This document shows positions 27,216 through 35,396 of a stretch of DNA of 64,000 nt, in pieces; position 1 is the stretch's first letter, and each line of letters opens with the position of its first letter. This DNA is from Candidatus Thorarchaeota archaeon. Its GTDB lineage: Archaea > Asgardarchaeota > Thorarchaeia > Thorarchaeales > Thorarchaeaceae. The notes under the pieces are model-generated. The model had not been told where the DNA came from. It saw only the letters and a list, made by a program, of their open reading frames with translations, and ran no database searches. The translations under genes and the position numbers were made by a program. The DNA lies in NCBI GenBank assembly GCA_016933575.1, contig JAFGAR010000040.1:124001-188000 (forward strand). Reading direction: 5' to 3'.

Positions 27216-28088
27216 TTGAATATTGAACGATCACGGTTGAACATCATCGCAATATCATCTCTTCCTTTGATAATTGGTACTGCATTAGCTTTGATGATTC
27301 TTGATTCAGCAACGATTGGCGACATTCTCAATATGAATTTGCAACCTATTACAATCGTTGATCTACTAATCCAAGCAGGAGTATCTGCTGGTCTTGGTAC
27401 TTTGATTGTGCTTTCATTATTCTATGTAATAGAACGAAGAGGTCCAGGTGCCAAGAGAACGATTATTGCTCTAGTTGTATCTCCAATATTGACAGCTTCG
27501 TTCTTCCTTCTTGGACAGTCATTACTTCTCATTCTATTCAAAGGAACATCAAACTCCCTTGTACCTAGTATTCTCTCCTTTGCCACTCTAGGAGTTTTAC
27601 TGATGTCTTTTGTTTTTATCATGATGGATTCAGTACCCCCTATAATGAAAAATCTCTTCGTAGCCTTTTACGGAAGTGTCTTTGGTACATTTCTTGGGGT
27701 CATGTACATAACTGCAAGCATGTTCGTACTTGTCATTGTGGTTGTTCTTGAAGATTATTTCCTCACAAGACATTCACCTGCCGCTAATGCTGCATTACTA
27801 ATTGATACTCCGGGTGAGGATCCATTCGATTATACTCGAATTCAATCGAAGAGTGCAGCAGTAGGCGTGGGTGATTATATCACATTCTCATTGATATCTG
27901 CTCATTCATTGATTTTCTTTCCATTTCATGTATGGTTGATGTCTGTTTTCTTGGTTCTGGTAGGAATTACAATAAATGCGACAATCCTCGCGAAAGAGAA
28001 TCAAATCCTTCCAGGAATCCCACTACCCGCAATTATGGCACTATTCCCATGGGTAGTTCACATCATCAGTTATGGTTTCTTCCTATGA
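27216..28088 (+). CDS. Polytopic membrane protein of unknown function
   Basis: Start TTG 27216 behind GAGGATG. The 290-residue product has about seven or eight hydrophobic segments, beginning NIIAISSLPLIIGTALALMI and ending IPLPAIMALFPWVVHIISYG. One long cytosolic or external loop near residue 190 reads HSPAANAALLIDTPGEDPFD. No transporter or enzyme signature is visible. Its position just downstream of the binding-protein gene follows a strong terminator, so no functional link to the transporter is implied. Confidence 0.6.
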   Translation: MNIERSRLNIIAISSLPLIIGTALALMILDSATIGDILNMNLQPITIVDLLIQAGVSAGLGTLIVLSLFYVIERRGPGAKRTIIALVVSPILTASFFLLGQSLLLILFKGTSNSLVPSILSFATLGVLLMSFVFIMMDSVPPIMKNLFVAFYGSVFGTFLGVMYITASMFVLVIVVVLEDYFLTRHSPAANAALLIDTPGEDPFDYTRIQSKSAAVGVGDYITFSLISAHSLIFFPFHVWLMSVFLVLVGITINATILAKENQILPGIPLPAIMALFPWVVHIISYGFFL

Positions 28089-28146
28089 AAGCTGCGCGGA
28101 GCGTAAGTCAAATATGTGTCAACGAAATTTCGATGTGTGATGTAAT

Positions 28147-28689
28147 ATGATTGCTAGCGAACGAATCCAAAATATTATCCTTGTTGTTACAATAATCACA
28201 GCAATCATAAGCTCAGGGTTCCTTGTTGGAAATGCTGCTTACTATGGCGGGAGTTACGCACTTGCTGGTCGTCTAGAGGTCAATTTGACTGATATTCATG
28301 TAAGCAACGTTAATCCCACAAACGAAACACTCAATCCTGGTGTAGTTCTGACTTTCACCTTGGCAACATCTGCAGAAACAGAAGGCAATGTCCGCATAAC
28401 GTTCATGGGTGCTGCTTTAACACTCAATGACGATATACTATCTTACATGGCTTTTGCATATACGCCTGCTGTTGTCAATCAATATCTCTATCCCTCCTTT
28501 AATGTAAGTGTATCTATGAGTCAGACTGCGAATGAGGATGCTGATAGACATACAATTATTGATGCATATCTTGCTGACACCTGGCATTGGGAAATAGTGT
28601 TCAGGTATTCATTCATAATCTTCGATGAGCCTGGCTCAATTATGTGGCGATATATCTACTTCAATACAACTCAATTTACTCTGACATGA
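28147..28689 (+). CDS. Single-pass membrane protein with external beta domain
   Basis: 180 residues. The N-terminal hydrophobic segment (IILVVTIITAIISSGFLVGN) acts as an anchor or signal. It is followed by a strand-rich domain with Asn-rich sequons (RLEVNLTDIHVSNVNPTNET) and EGNVRITFMGAALTL. It ends RYIYFNTTQFTLT. It lies 58 bases after the polytopic protein gene on the same strand and is probably co-expressed. Function unknown. Confidence 0.6.
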   Translation: MIASERIQNIILVVTIITAIISSGFLVGNAAYYGGSYALAGRLEVNLTDIHVSNVNPTNETLNPGVVLTFTLATSAETEGNVRITFMGAALTLNDDILSYMAFAYTPAVVNQYLYPSFNVSVSMSQTANEDADRHTIIDAYLADTWHWEIVFRYSFIIFDEPGSIMWRYIYFNTTQFTLT

Positions 28690-28714
28690 TGTATCTGTCT
28701 GTTACGAGTGCAGA

Positions 28715-29722
28715 TTATAGTCGTTTCTTAAGTTCGCTGATCTTTTCAACCATCAAGGAATCTGTTCCATTGATGTCAGCAAGTTCAACTGAAACGCTGT
28801 CTAGATAATGTGTTAGACTCAACATTTCCTGAATAGCAGAATCGCCTTTTGCAAATATTTCAATTGTTCTAAGACCCATATTTTCGTAGACACTTTTTGT
28901 TACATCAAACCGTTTAGCAATTCTAGGATGATATTGAGTGCTTCTTAATAGGATCGGCAATACTGAGGTCCGATACTTGTTTGCAAAACCTTCAATTTCA
29001 TTATGATTTGCCTCTGGTAACTCCGAATAGAAGGCGACTGATTTTGAATTCTCATTGATTTGGCACTTTGCTCTGTATGCCACAGGAATCAAGTGTTCCG
29101 CACCCATGAACAAAGGAATACTGTTGGATATGGACTTGATTATTTCAATTGGCAATTCAATCCATTTTCCCCATTCATCTGATGATTTGACTAGGAATGA
29201 TGATATCGTTTGAAGGTCCGTAGTTACTAGATTCAATAGCTTTTCAGTGACCGGCAAGACAGCTGATAGAATAAGGGGTAGAGCTGCTCGTGGTTGCAAA
29301 CCACCAGGCAACTGTATAATCGTTTCATTCTTTCTCTCAGACATCTCTCCGCCAGATGTGATCAAAATTCTTCTAGCACCACTTGCTGTTGCATTATCCA
29401 AAGCTGAGAGTGTTTCTTCAGTATTTCCTGAATAACTTACAGCAATAACAATCCAATTCCGTCCAACACATTTTGGCAAGACATAATCTTTGACAACCAT
29501 CATGGGTATTTCTGAACTAGACTGAAGTATCGCCTTTGTGTAGCTACCAGCAATTGAACTCCCGCCCATGCCAATGAAACATATCCCAACAATTCCCTCT
29601 TCTTCATATTCCTTACAAATCTTGGTAAGATTTGAGTCCAACTCAATAGAGCTTAGTAATTGGGGAAAATGAGTCACCATATTTCTCATATTATCCAATT
29701 TAATTGTGCTAGGGAGTGTCAT
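28715..29722 (-). CDS. Bifunctional phosphoglucose/phosphomannose isomerase
   Basis: A 335-residue SIS-fold protein of the archaeal PGI/PMI family. The sugar-phosphate binding motifs are GICFIGMGGSSIAGSYTKAI and VIAVSYSGNTEETLSALDNA. The middle contains GGLQPRAALPLILSAVLPVT, and the C-terminus NENSKSVAFYSELPEANHNE-IEG carries the catalytic Glu/His region of the family's C-terminal domain. It interconverts fructose 6-phosphate with glucose 6-phosphate and mannose 6-phosphate. Its 3' end faces the convergent membrane-protein gene, 25 bases away. Confidence 0.88.
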   Translation of the reverse strand: MTLPSTIKLDNMRNMVTHFPQLLSSIELDSNLTKICKEYEEEGIVGICFIGMGGSSIAGSYTKAILQSSSEIPMMVVKDYVLPKCVGRNWIVIAVSYSGNTEETLSALDNATASGARRILITSGGEMSERKNETIIQLPGGLQPRAALPLILSAVLPVTEKLLNLVTTDLQTISSFLVKSSDEWGKWIELPIEIIKSISNSIPLFMGAEHLIPVAYRAKCQINENSKSVAFYSELPEANHNEIEGFANKYRTSVLPILLRSTQYHPRIAKRFDVTKSVYENMGLRTIEIFAKGDSAIQEMLSLTHYLDSVSVELADINGTDSLMVEKISELKKRL

Positions 29723-29859
29723 TTTTCAATCGCTCATATACAACTCAGTTCCATAAATGTAGTTATTGTTCATCCTGTAGAAAAATTTTCAATAAAGACA
29801 AGACTAAAGTAATCCTGATATTTCGACCTACTAGCCAATAATCTATTGGAGGTATACCT

Positions 29860-30351
29860 ATGGGTGTGATGAAGACTGCAGCTGTGAAAGGCATAATTCC
29901 ATCTGGGAATAAAGTGAGTGAACTTCGATCTAATCTTCTACGATTAATAACAGAAACATCCATTGTTCTTGATGAGCGATTTGGTTCTGATGGTCTTCAA
30001 GCGATTGAAGAGATTTTTAGAAGATTGGGTGAAGAAGATGCAAAGGCAATGAAGGAGCGTCTTGGTTTTGGAAACTCATTAAAGGATGCTCTTGATGCAT
30101 GGATGGTTATCGGTCATATAATGGGATCAAAAATGGAACCAACTTGGGTGTCCGAGAAAAGAGTTGAAGTAAGTCATAGTTATTGCCCACAACACGAGGA
30201 ATTCATGAAACGTGGCAAGCTTTACTGCAATCAAGCATGCTTACCATATGTTGGTGCGATTGGTGAGAAAATAGGCCTCGGAGTTAAAATGGATGTTGTT
30301 CGTCCTGCGGATGAGAAAGATACCTGCATCAAAGCCCTATATGTACCATAA
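29860..30351 (+). CDS. Small protein with cysteine/histidine metal-binding pattern (ATC-hydrolase-like)
   Basis: ATG 29860 follows TTGGAGG. The 163-residue product has a helical N-terminal two-thirds (SNLLRLITETSIVLDERFGS) and a C-terminal part with conserved-looking SHSYCPQHEEFM, KLYCNQACLPYVGAIGE and DEKDTCIKALYV. The C/H spacing resembles the L-2-amino-thiazoline-4-carboxylate hydrolase-like family and related small sensor domains. The chemistry is uncertain. The alpha/beta hydrolase gene starts 11 bases downstream, so they form an operon. Confidence 0.55.
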   Translation: MGVMKTAAVKGIIPSGNKVSELRSNLLRLITETSIVLDERFGSDGLQAIEEIFRRLGEEDAKAMKERLGFGNSLKDALDAWMVIGHIMGSKMEPTWVSEKRVEVSHSYCPQHEEFMKRGKLYCNQACLPYVGAIGEKIGLGVKMDVVRPADEKDTCIKALYVP

Positions 30352-30362
30352 ATCAAGAATGC

Positions 30363-31004
30363 GTGAAACTCTTGGAATCAACTAGATTTGAGTTCGAAGT
30401 TGAAGAATTGACATTAGTAGGTATATTAAAGAAACCAGATATAAATTCCAATACTGCTGTCATTCTTCTTCACCCTCATCCACTTTATGGTGGAGATATG
30501 AATAATCATGTTGTAAGAGAGATGGAATCTCTCTTTCTCAACCTGGGATATACTACTCTCCGTTTTGATTTTAGAGGAACACAATCTCATCCTAAGGCAT
30601 TTTCTGGAATATCTGGAGCTACGAAAGATGTTGATGAAGCTGCTATCGCTCTAGAAGATAGAGGTATTTCAATCAACGGTGTTATTGGTTACTCATTTGG
30701 AGGATCGACCACTCTCCGTTTTGCTTCGAAAAAGTCTCTGAACTTCATTATTACACTGAGTGCTTCATATACTCTACTTTGTGAAAATGAGTATCATTCA
30801 AATGAGTTATCATCCATCAAATGTCCCGTTCTTATGTTTCATGGGATATCTGATGATATGGTTCCATTCATGGATATGAATTCAATTTCACAATTATTGA
30901 CCTGTCCTGTAAAATTGGTTGGTTTGGATCAAGAAAATCATTTTTACCAACAATCACTTGATCTTGTTAAAGACGAGATACGCACTTTTATCAATAGTAT
31001 GTAA
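30363..31004 (+). CDS. Alpha/beta hydrolase
   Basis: 213 residues from GTG 30363. It shows the serine-hydrolase fold: strand-loop AVILLHPHPLYGGDMNNHVV, FDFRGTQSHPKAFSG, nucleophile elbow GVIGYSFGGSTTLRF (G-Y-S-F-G), the acid position in MFHGISDDMVPFMD, and the catalytic histidine in DQENHFYQQS. This is the dienelactone-hydrolase-like/COG2945 type, whose physiological esters are usually unknown. It is in an operon with the preceding cysteine-rich protein, and a HAD phosphatase follows. Confidence 0.85.
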   Translation: MKLLESTRFEFEVEELTLVGILKKPDINSNTAVILLHPHPLYGGDMNNHVVREMESLFLNLGYTTLRFDFRGTQSHPKAFSGISGATKDVDEAAIALEDRGISINGVIGYSFGGSTTLRFASKKSLNFIITLSASYTLLCENEYHSNELSSIKCPVLMFHGISDDMVPFMDMNSISQLLTCPVKLVGLDQENHFYQQSLDLVKDEIRTFINSM

Positions 31005-31068
31005 GGATTTGTTACCTCAGGGTTAGCCTTAAGTAGCCACTTTTTTGAATTTACGCAGGGAGTATACC

Positions 31069-31752
31069 TTGTTGAAGGCCTTTGTATTTGATATGGATGG
31101 AACAATAACCGAACTCTCACTCCCATTAGAAGCAATGCGGCAAGATACTAAAGATTACTACATCAATAAGGGTCTACCTAGTGAATTGCTCGAGGCTGCT
31201 GATGGTATCTCTAGTTCTACAGCGAAGGCAAGAGACTATTTTCTTTCAAAAGGCATCAACCTGAATGAATGGAATCAAATGGAAACAGAAGTTGATATGA
31301 TTCTCAGCCAGCATGAAGGATTTGCTGCACAGTCTGCTAGACTATTGGATGGTACTCTGGATGTGGTAAAGAAACTCAGGAAACTTGGTTTCAGTACTGC
31401 TATTCTTACAAATAATGGTAGGTCTTCTGTCGATAAGATTATGGAACAAATTCCATTAGTAGATTATTTCGATATTATCCAGACCCGTCACGAATCACCT
31501 CGCCCCAAGCCTTATCCAGATGGCCTTCTGAAAATAGTTTCTGATTTGGGTCTTAACAAGAATGAAATCGTCTATGTTGGGGATGCATTGATAGATGCAA
31601 CAGCTGCAAAACGGGCTGGTATAGAATTCTGGGGTGTAGCAACCGGAGAAACACCTGCGCAGGCTTTGGTCAAAGCTGGAGCCTCCAAGGTATTTCCATC
31701 TCTCAATGGTATCTTAGAAGAGTCAACTTCTAGAATGCAAAAGTATGATTGA
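31069..31752 (+). CDS. HAD-superfamily phosphatase (phosphoglycolate-phosphatase-like)
   Basis: TTG 31069 is placed 7 bases after CAGGGAG; an upstream TTG at 31045 lacks a site. HAD motifs are all visible: I KAFVFDMDGTITEL, II ILTNNGRSS, III with the lysine in RPKPYPDGLLK, IV VYVGDALIDATAAKRAG. The cap is helical and inserted between motifs I and II, as in subfamily IA enzymes. The small phosphorylated substrate cannot be predicted. It follows the hydrolase by 64 bases and ends in a clear terminator. Confidence 0.85.
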   Translation: MLKAFVFDMDGTITELSLPLEAMRQDTKDYYINKGLPSELLEAADGISSSTAKARDYFLSKGINLNEWNQMETEVDMILSQHEGFAAQSARLLDGTLDVVKKLRKLGFSTAILTNNGRSSVDKIMEQIPLVDYFDIIQTRHESPRPKPYPDGLLKIVSDLGLNKNEIVYVGDALIDATAAKRAGIEFWGVATGETPAQALVKAGASKVFPSLNGILEESTSRMQKYD

Positions 31753-31770
31753 ATCCCTTGTCCATTTGTT

Positions 31771-31808
31771 AAGTCAGCAAAAACGTTGCTGACTTATTGT
31801 TCTTTCGC
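31771..31808 (+). terminator. 10-bp hairpin terminator
   Basis: AAGTCAGCAA (31771-31780) pairs perfectly with TTGCTGACTT (31786-31795) around AAACG. ATTGTTCTTTC follows. Confidence 0.55.
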
Positions 31809-31966
31809 TATCTAGTAAGAATCAACACGGATTTGTTGCATCTGTCATCTTCATTGACTGATATCCGTAACCGGCTTGTGGCCTTGTTAGAATGCAACTC
31901 TGGAGAGCTATCTTGATGAATACTATCTGACTGAAGGTTATATACGGTTTCGCGTCTATTTCTATT

Positions 31967-32416
31967 GTGACAGGCAGTATTTCAATATTCGAAGAAGTAA
32001 GCACGCAACTTGAGGTCAACGACCAAATGACAATTGATGAGGGAACATACTTAGTATTGCGTTCAGCATCTGGAGCATTCACTTGTAGATATCCTCCTGT
32101 GCCTCGTATTTGGAACTCAGTTGACCGACCACATGTTGCTCTTCTTCTGCCTGATACTAAAGGTATCTTCACAGTATTTCTCTCGCAGCCTGAACATAGT
32201 GAATTTCCACGAAGCAAGAAACTTGATACTGTAGATCTCAATACACTACCATCAAAATCTATCATTGAAATCCGGCATAATAATGCACACTATGCCTATT
32301 ATCGTCGGGATAACGGTTCTTGGACAAAAGTCGCTGAGGCTAATGATCCATTCGTTGTTGAAGTATTTTCTCATGGTTATGCTCCAATTGTAATGAATCT
32401 TATTCCCACGATTTGA
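31967..32416 (+). CDS. Unknown 149-residue beta-rich protein
   Basis: Starts at GTG 31967, and the frame is well occupied to 32416. The product is strand-rich (GTYLVLRSASGAFTCRYPPV, HVALLLPDTKGIFTVFLSQP, SIIEIRHNNAHYAYYRRDNG) with no signal peptide or catalytic motif. A TATA-like GTTATATACGG at 31938 lies about 29 bases upstream of the GTG, so the transcript would be nearly leaderless. An antisense frame on the minus strand (31822-32265) is less plausible. No family recognised. Confidence 0.5.
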   Translation: MTGSISIFEEVSTQLEVNDQMTIDEGTYLVLRSASGAFTCRYPPVPRIWNSVDRPHVALLLPDTKGIFTVFLSQPEHSEFPRSKKLDTVDLNTLPSKSIIEIRHNNAHYAYYRRDNGSWTKVAEANDPFVVEVFSHGYAPIVMNLIPTI

Positions 32417-32490
32417 ATCAGCTACTAGTTTATCAATTCTAGAAGAAGCAAATCAATATTGGGTGTGGTAGCGGGATAATTTTGAAGGTG

Positions 32491-32580
32491 TGAGGAGCGC
32501 AAGGAAAAAAAGATTGCATGGTTGTTTGCTTGAGGAGAGGATGTGTGTTAGGATTTCAGGAGGGAGAAATGCGCTCCTCA
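32491..32580 (-). ncRNA. Candidate structured small RNA 3 (minus strand preferred)
   Basis: TGAGGAGCGCA (32491-32501) and TGCGCTCCTCA (32570-32580) are exact complements closing a 90-base element. Read on the minus strand it is pyrimidine-rich and begins, after the stem, with TTTCTCCCTC. This resembles the TTTCTCTCTC that follows the stem of the candidate at 32788. A good TATA box, TTTTTATATG, lies on the minus strand at 32611-32620, about 35 bases before the stem. No strong T-tract follows. Strand is inferred from the promoter. Confidence 0.4.
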
Positions 32581-32610
32581 ACATCTATCAATATTATTTT
32601 ACTTAATTTA

Positions 32611-32620
32611 CATATAAAAA
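32611..32620 (-). promoter_or_regulatory. TATA box for candidate RNA 3
   Basis: The minus-strand sequence TTTTTATATG matches the archaeal TATA consensus. Its distance to the closing stem is close to that seen for the two plus-strand RNA candidates. Confidence 0.4.
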
Positions 32621-32751
32621 TTATATGATTTATGAAATCACCAATTGATTTTACACCTTGCAAGATTTTCATCTTCATCAACTAATTTGGCGTGGAAACC
32701 ACTGATCACACCATAATTTCTCTAGTAATAATATTCGCAATCCGACATTTG

Positions 32752-32758
32752 CTTAAAT
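32752..32758 (+). promoter_or_regulatory. TATA box for candidate RNA 1
   Basis: CTTAAAT begins 36 bases before the GGGGG of the closing stem, the spacing expected for an archaeal promoter whose start lies just before the stem. Confidence 0.4.
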
Positions 32759-32787
32759 GTATTCATAACTATACTCTATTAGAATTA

Positions 32788-32850
32788 GGGGGCCTTTCTC
32801 TCTCAGAAGCGTTTCTCTCCTTCCATGTTCTCTTTGGGCCCCCTCTCTCT
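32788..32850 (+). ncRNA. Candidate structured small RNA 1
   Basis: GGGGGCC (32788-32794) pairs with GGCCCCC (32837-32843). The intervening 42 bases are pyrimidine-rich with several CTCTC words, and the right arm continues as TCTCTCT. ATTTTTTC follows at about 32858 and could terminate it. The right side (TGTTCTC, then the stem, then TCTCTCTC) matches the candidate at 32992, where the stem has changed from C-G to T-A at the equivalent pair. That is a compensatory change. Confidence 0.5.
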
Positions 32851-32956
32851 CAACACTATTTTTTCAGAGATCATCATGTTGATATCGAAATATCATTCTT
32901 CTCACGATACTCATGTTCTCGTGCCAATAATTGAATAATAGTATAGGACAGTTACA

Positions 32957-32963
32957 CTTATAT
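32957..32963 (+). promoter_or_regulatory. TATA box for candidate RNA 2
   Basis: CTTATAT begins 35 bases before the GGGGG of the closing stem, almost the same spacing as for candidate RNA 1. Confidence 0.45.
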
Positions 32964-32991
32964 CCTAATATGAACTATTATAATATGGACT

Positions 32992-33098
32992 GGGGGTCCG
33001 AAACGACCTTCACAAATCTGTTCAATCTCCTCTCCTCTCTCTCCCTAACGTCCGACCGAACCGCGAATTCTCGTTTGTTCTCAGGACCCCCTCTCTCC
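32992..33098 (+). ncRNA. Candidate structured small RNA 2
   Basis: GGGGGTCC (32992-32999) pairs with GGACCCCC (33084-33091). The stem is followed by TCTCTCC, as in candidate RNA 1, and preceded by TTTGTTCTC. The interior holds a long pyrimidine tract around 33030-33050. tRNA features (T-arm, U8, anticodon arm) are absent, and box C/D motifs were not found. No T-tract terminator is obvious, so the 3' end is approximate. Confidence 0.5.
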
Positions 33099-33165
33099 TC
33101 CTTCTAATGTGTGACATACAATTATTCAACAGCCAGCAAGTTTTAAAGGAGTTACTTCTGGTGCC

Positions 33166-33678
33166 ATGCCAAGGCGAGAAACCGTGTCTGTGGCAAAGAA
33201 AGCAATTGATAGCTCACTTCGACGAATTCTTAATTACACAGCAGAAATTATCATGTCCATCATTTTACTAGTAATACTCTGCATACCCCTAATGTTCACT
33301 ATTCCCATGTGGTTTCAATATGTCGTGCTTGGCGCACCACGGTTTAATTTGTCACTTGATCCTGTGATATGGTTTGGTATGGATGGAGCACTCTGGGTAA
33401 CACTATTTCTTGGTCTCGTGAGTTTCGGAATATCATACGTTTACATTCTCAAGATGCACCCTGGTATCTCTTCAGCTAGTGATAAGGTATCTGATGCCGA
33501 GTTATCTCTAGAAGCGGATGAGGATAGCCTTGAAGAAATCGAAGATGAAGATATCCCATCAGAAGAACTGATAGAAGATGAAGATATTCCACTTGAAGAC
33601 CAAGAGGATGAAGATACGCCTGTTTCAGACATAGATGAAGAAATCCTTGAAGAAGATGAAACCGAGGACGAAGAATAA
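33166..33678 (+). CDS. Two-helix membrane protein with long acidic tail
   Basis: 170 residues. A basic N-terminus (RRETVSVAKKAIDSSLRR) precedes two membrane segments (IIMSIILLVILCIPLMFTIP and LWVTLFLGLVSFGISYVYIL), then a roughly 70-residue tail made almost wholly of Asp/Glu repeats (variants of EDEDIP: EDEDIPSEELIEDEDIPLED). GGTG at 33160 is the nearest ribosome-binding site to ATG 33166. The repeat-like acidic tail should face the cytosol and could bind basic partners. Family not recognised. Confidence 0.6.
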   Translation: MPRRETVSVAKKAIDSSLRRILNYTAEIIMSIILLVILCIPLMFTIPMWFQYVVLGAPRFNLSLDPVIWFGMDGALWVTLFLGLVSFGISYVYILKMHPGISSASDKVSDAELSLEADEDSLEEIEDEDIPSEELIEDEDIPLEDQEDEDTPVSDIDEEILEEDETEDEE

Positions 33679-33707
33679 TTCTTCGTCTCTGCTTCTATTT
33701 CTTTTCC
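33667..33707. terminator. Terminator hairpin with the stop codon in its loop
   Basis: GACGAAGAA (33667-33675) pairs with TTCTTCGTC (33679-33687), and the loop is exactly the TAA stop codon of the upstream gene. A T-rich stretch (TTCTATTTCTTTT) follows. It lies between convergent genes. Confidence 0.5.
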
Positions 33708-34510
33708 AATTTTATTTTAGTTGATAAATTATCAACAAGAGCTGAAAATGATTTTGAAACTATAGACTCTGGTTCTTCCATGACAAATGGAGTGCCTTCA
33801 TCACTAAGCGTAATCACTCTTGGGTCAAGTGGCAATGTGCCAAGATGTTCTATTCCATATTCTTCAGAAGCTTTCTTAGCTGCACCTTCGCCGAAGATTT
33901 TGTAAGATTCGCCACATTTTGGGCAGACAAATTCAGCCATGTTTTCTATGATACCTAAGACTGGAACTCCCATCTTTTCAACAAGTTGAATGGCTCTTCT
34001 TGCATCTAAAACAGCTACTTCTTGAGGGGTTGATACGATGATAACGCCATCAATATCTGGGATTGATTGTAGAATACTTAGAATTTCGTCTCCAGTTCCA
34101 GGCGGAAGGTCGACAACAAGCATATCTAGTTCTCCCCACTTGACATTGGCCAAGAATTGACTAATAGCTTTTGCTACCAATGGGCCTCTCCAGGCTACTG
34201 CGTCATCATCCTTTCGTAATAGAAATGCCATACTCATGACTTTCACATCAAGAGGTCCGAGGATTGGATCAATAAAGTCCCCCTCTGCAGTTGGATGTTG
34301 TCCTTCTAATCCGAGTAATTTGGGTACGTTAGGACCGTAGATATCGACGTCCAGTATTCCCGATGAATATCCTCGCATCGCAAATGATATAGCAAGATTG
34401 GTTGCAACAGTTGTTTTGCCAACGCCACCTTTACCTGATAAAACAACTATCTTATGTTTGATAGATTTCATATTCTCTGCGACTTCTGGAGGAACTAATG
34501 ATTTTGCCAT
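33695..34510 (-). CDS. mrp: Mrp/NBP35-family P-loop ATPase, iron-sulfur cluster carrier
   Basis: 271 residues with the deviant Walker A of this family (VLSGKGGVGKTTVATNLA), switch I GILDVDIYGPNVPKLLG, and DMLVVDLPPGTGDEILSILQ. A C-terminal CxxC in AEFVCPKCGESYKIFGEGAA bridges the cluster between subunits. Family knowledge: it holds and transfers 4Fe-4S clusters to apoproteins in an ATP-dependent way. The length is standard. It faces the acidic-tail membrane protein gene and lies downstream of the inositol-phosphatase-family gene on the same strand. Confidence 0.93.
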   Translation of the reverse strand: MAKSLVPPEVAENMKSIKHKIVVLSGKGGVGKTTVATNLAISFAMRGYSSGILDVDIYGPNVPKLLGLEGQHPTAEGDFIDPILGPLDVKVMSMAFLLRKDDDAVAWRGPLVAKAISQFLANVKWGELDMLVVDLPPGTGDEILSILQSIPDIDGVIIVSTPQEVAVLDARRAIQLVEKMGVPVLGIIENMAEFVCPKCGESYKIFGEGAAKKASEEYGIEHLGTLPLDPRVITLSDEGTPFVMEEPESIVSKSFSALVDNLSTKIKLEKK

Positions 34511-34574
34511 GGTTATCGAAGCTGAGTCGCTTGTTGATTTCTAATAAAATATCGCATACGTCCAAAAATCAATT

Positions 34575-35396
34575 TCATTCTGTGCCATTGAATCTATTCA
34601 ATATCTTTCTTGCGAGATGTTCATTTGAAGCTGCAACAAAGCTCATCATCACATCCGGATTCAATTTGGTATGAAACCGGTTTCCCTCGGAATCAAGGAC
34701 GAATCCACCAGCTTCGTTGACCATGTGTGTTCCTGAGAGATGGATTATTGGAAGCATACCTCGGAGATCTACCATACCATCAAGAAATCCAGAGGCAGTC
34801 CAACATAGATCAAGAAGATTGCTGGCTGTCCTTCTTGTGTCTTGGAGTGAGCTAATTGTTTTAGTTGAGTTTTGAATGAATGTGGCGTCCCGTGTCTTCT
34901 TTGTATCATAGGATACAATTGCCTCTTCCATTGGTACTGGATTCGCGACATGAACCGATTTCCTGTTCCTTGTGACGCCTTTTCCTGATATTGCAATATA
35001 GCACTCATCAGTAAAGACCGATTCAATTATACTCAATTCTGCATCATCTGAGGTCATGATATCTTTGTAGGGAACAATTGAGATGCCAATCGTTACTAAC
35101 GGAATCCCTCTCGCAAGATTAGCAGAACCGTCGATTGGATCAACTAGTGCCAAGTATTCTGGTTTCTTCTCACTCTGGATGTATCCTCTTTCCTCGGTTA
35201 AAATAGCAAAATTAACATCAGAACTTTGTAAAATAGAAATAATCTCATCTTCCGCTTTGAGATCAAGAACTAGTGTTTTATCTCCATATGGATTGACGGA
35301 GCCTGATTTTGCTTTAGCCTGTTCCAGATTTTCAAGAATGCATCTCTTTGCAGTGATCACTGCCTCCTGAATTGTATCTAGTATTGTCATATCCAT
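34575..35396 (-). CDS. Inositol-monophosphatase-family phosphatase (IMPase/archaeal FBPase type)
   Basis: ATG 35396 is preferred over TTG 35399. The family's metal-binding motifs are present: KTLVLDLKAEDEIISIL, FAILTEERGY (Glu ligand), LALVDPIDGSANLARGIPLV (DPxDGS) and, at the C-terminus, LSGTHMVNEAGGFVLDSEG, where the usual WD-x-A-AG appears as the variant GTH-x-VNEAGG. Archaeal members act on inositol phosphate or fructose 1,6-bisphosphate. The altered last motif leaves the substrate open. About 273 residues, normal length. Confidence 0.85.
   Translation of the reverse strand: MDMTILDTIQEAVITAKRCILENLEQAKAKSGSVNPYGDKTLVLDLKAEDEIISILQSSDVNFAILTEERGYIQSEKKPEYLALVDPIDGSANLARGIPLVTIGISIVPYKDIMTSDDAELSIIESVFTDECYIAISGKGVTRNRKSVHVANPVPMEEAIVSYDTKKTRDATFIQNSTKTISSLQDTRRTASNLLDLCWTASGFLDGMVDLRGMLPIIHLSGTHMVNEAGGFVLDSEGNRFHTKLNPDVMMSFVAASNEHLARKILNRFNGTE

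Larger units (their letters stand above)
32417..33165. other. 748-base gene-poor region holding three candidate structured RNAs
   Basis: No convincing protein gene lies here. An 80-codon frame at 32692-32934 runs straight through the first plus-strand RNA candidate and has no ribosome-binding site. The background is very AT-rich, with three GC-rich islands. Each is bounded by complementary arms and preceded by a TATA-like box; they are listed separately. Confidence 0.55.

Noticed and set aside
31822..32265. 147-codon minus-strand frame
   Set aside because: It overlaps the better plus-strand candidate 31967-32416, is cysteine/serine-rich without domain pattern, and lacks a ribosome-binding site.
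32692..32934. 80-codon plus-strand frame
   Set aside because: It runs through the GC-rich stem element at 32788-32850, has no ribosome-binding site, and its composition is serine/leucine/histidine-rich noise.
32992..33091. Element 2 as a tRNA because of its GGGGGTC/GACCCCC ends
   Set aside because: The bases after the stem are not TA, no TTC-containing T-arm or D-arm is present, and the length and pyrimidine tract do not fit.
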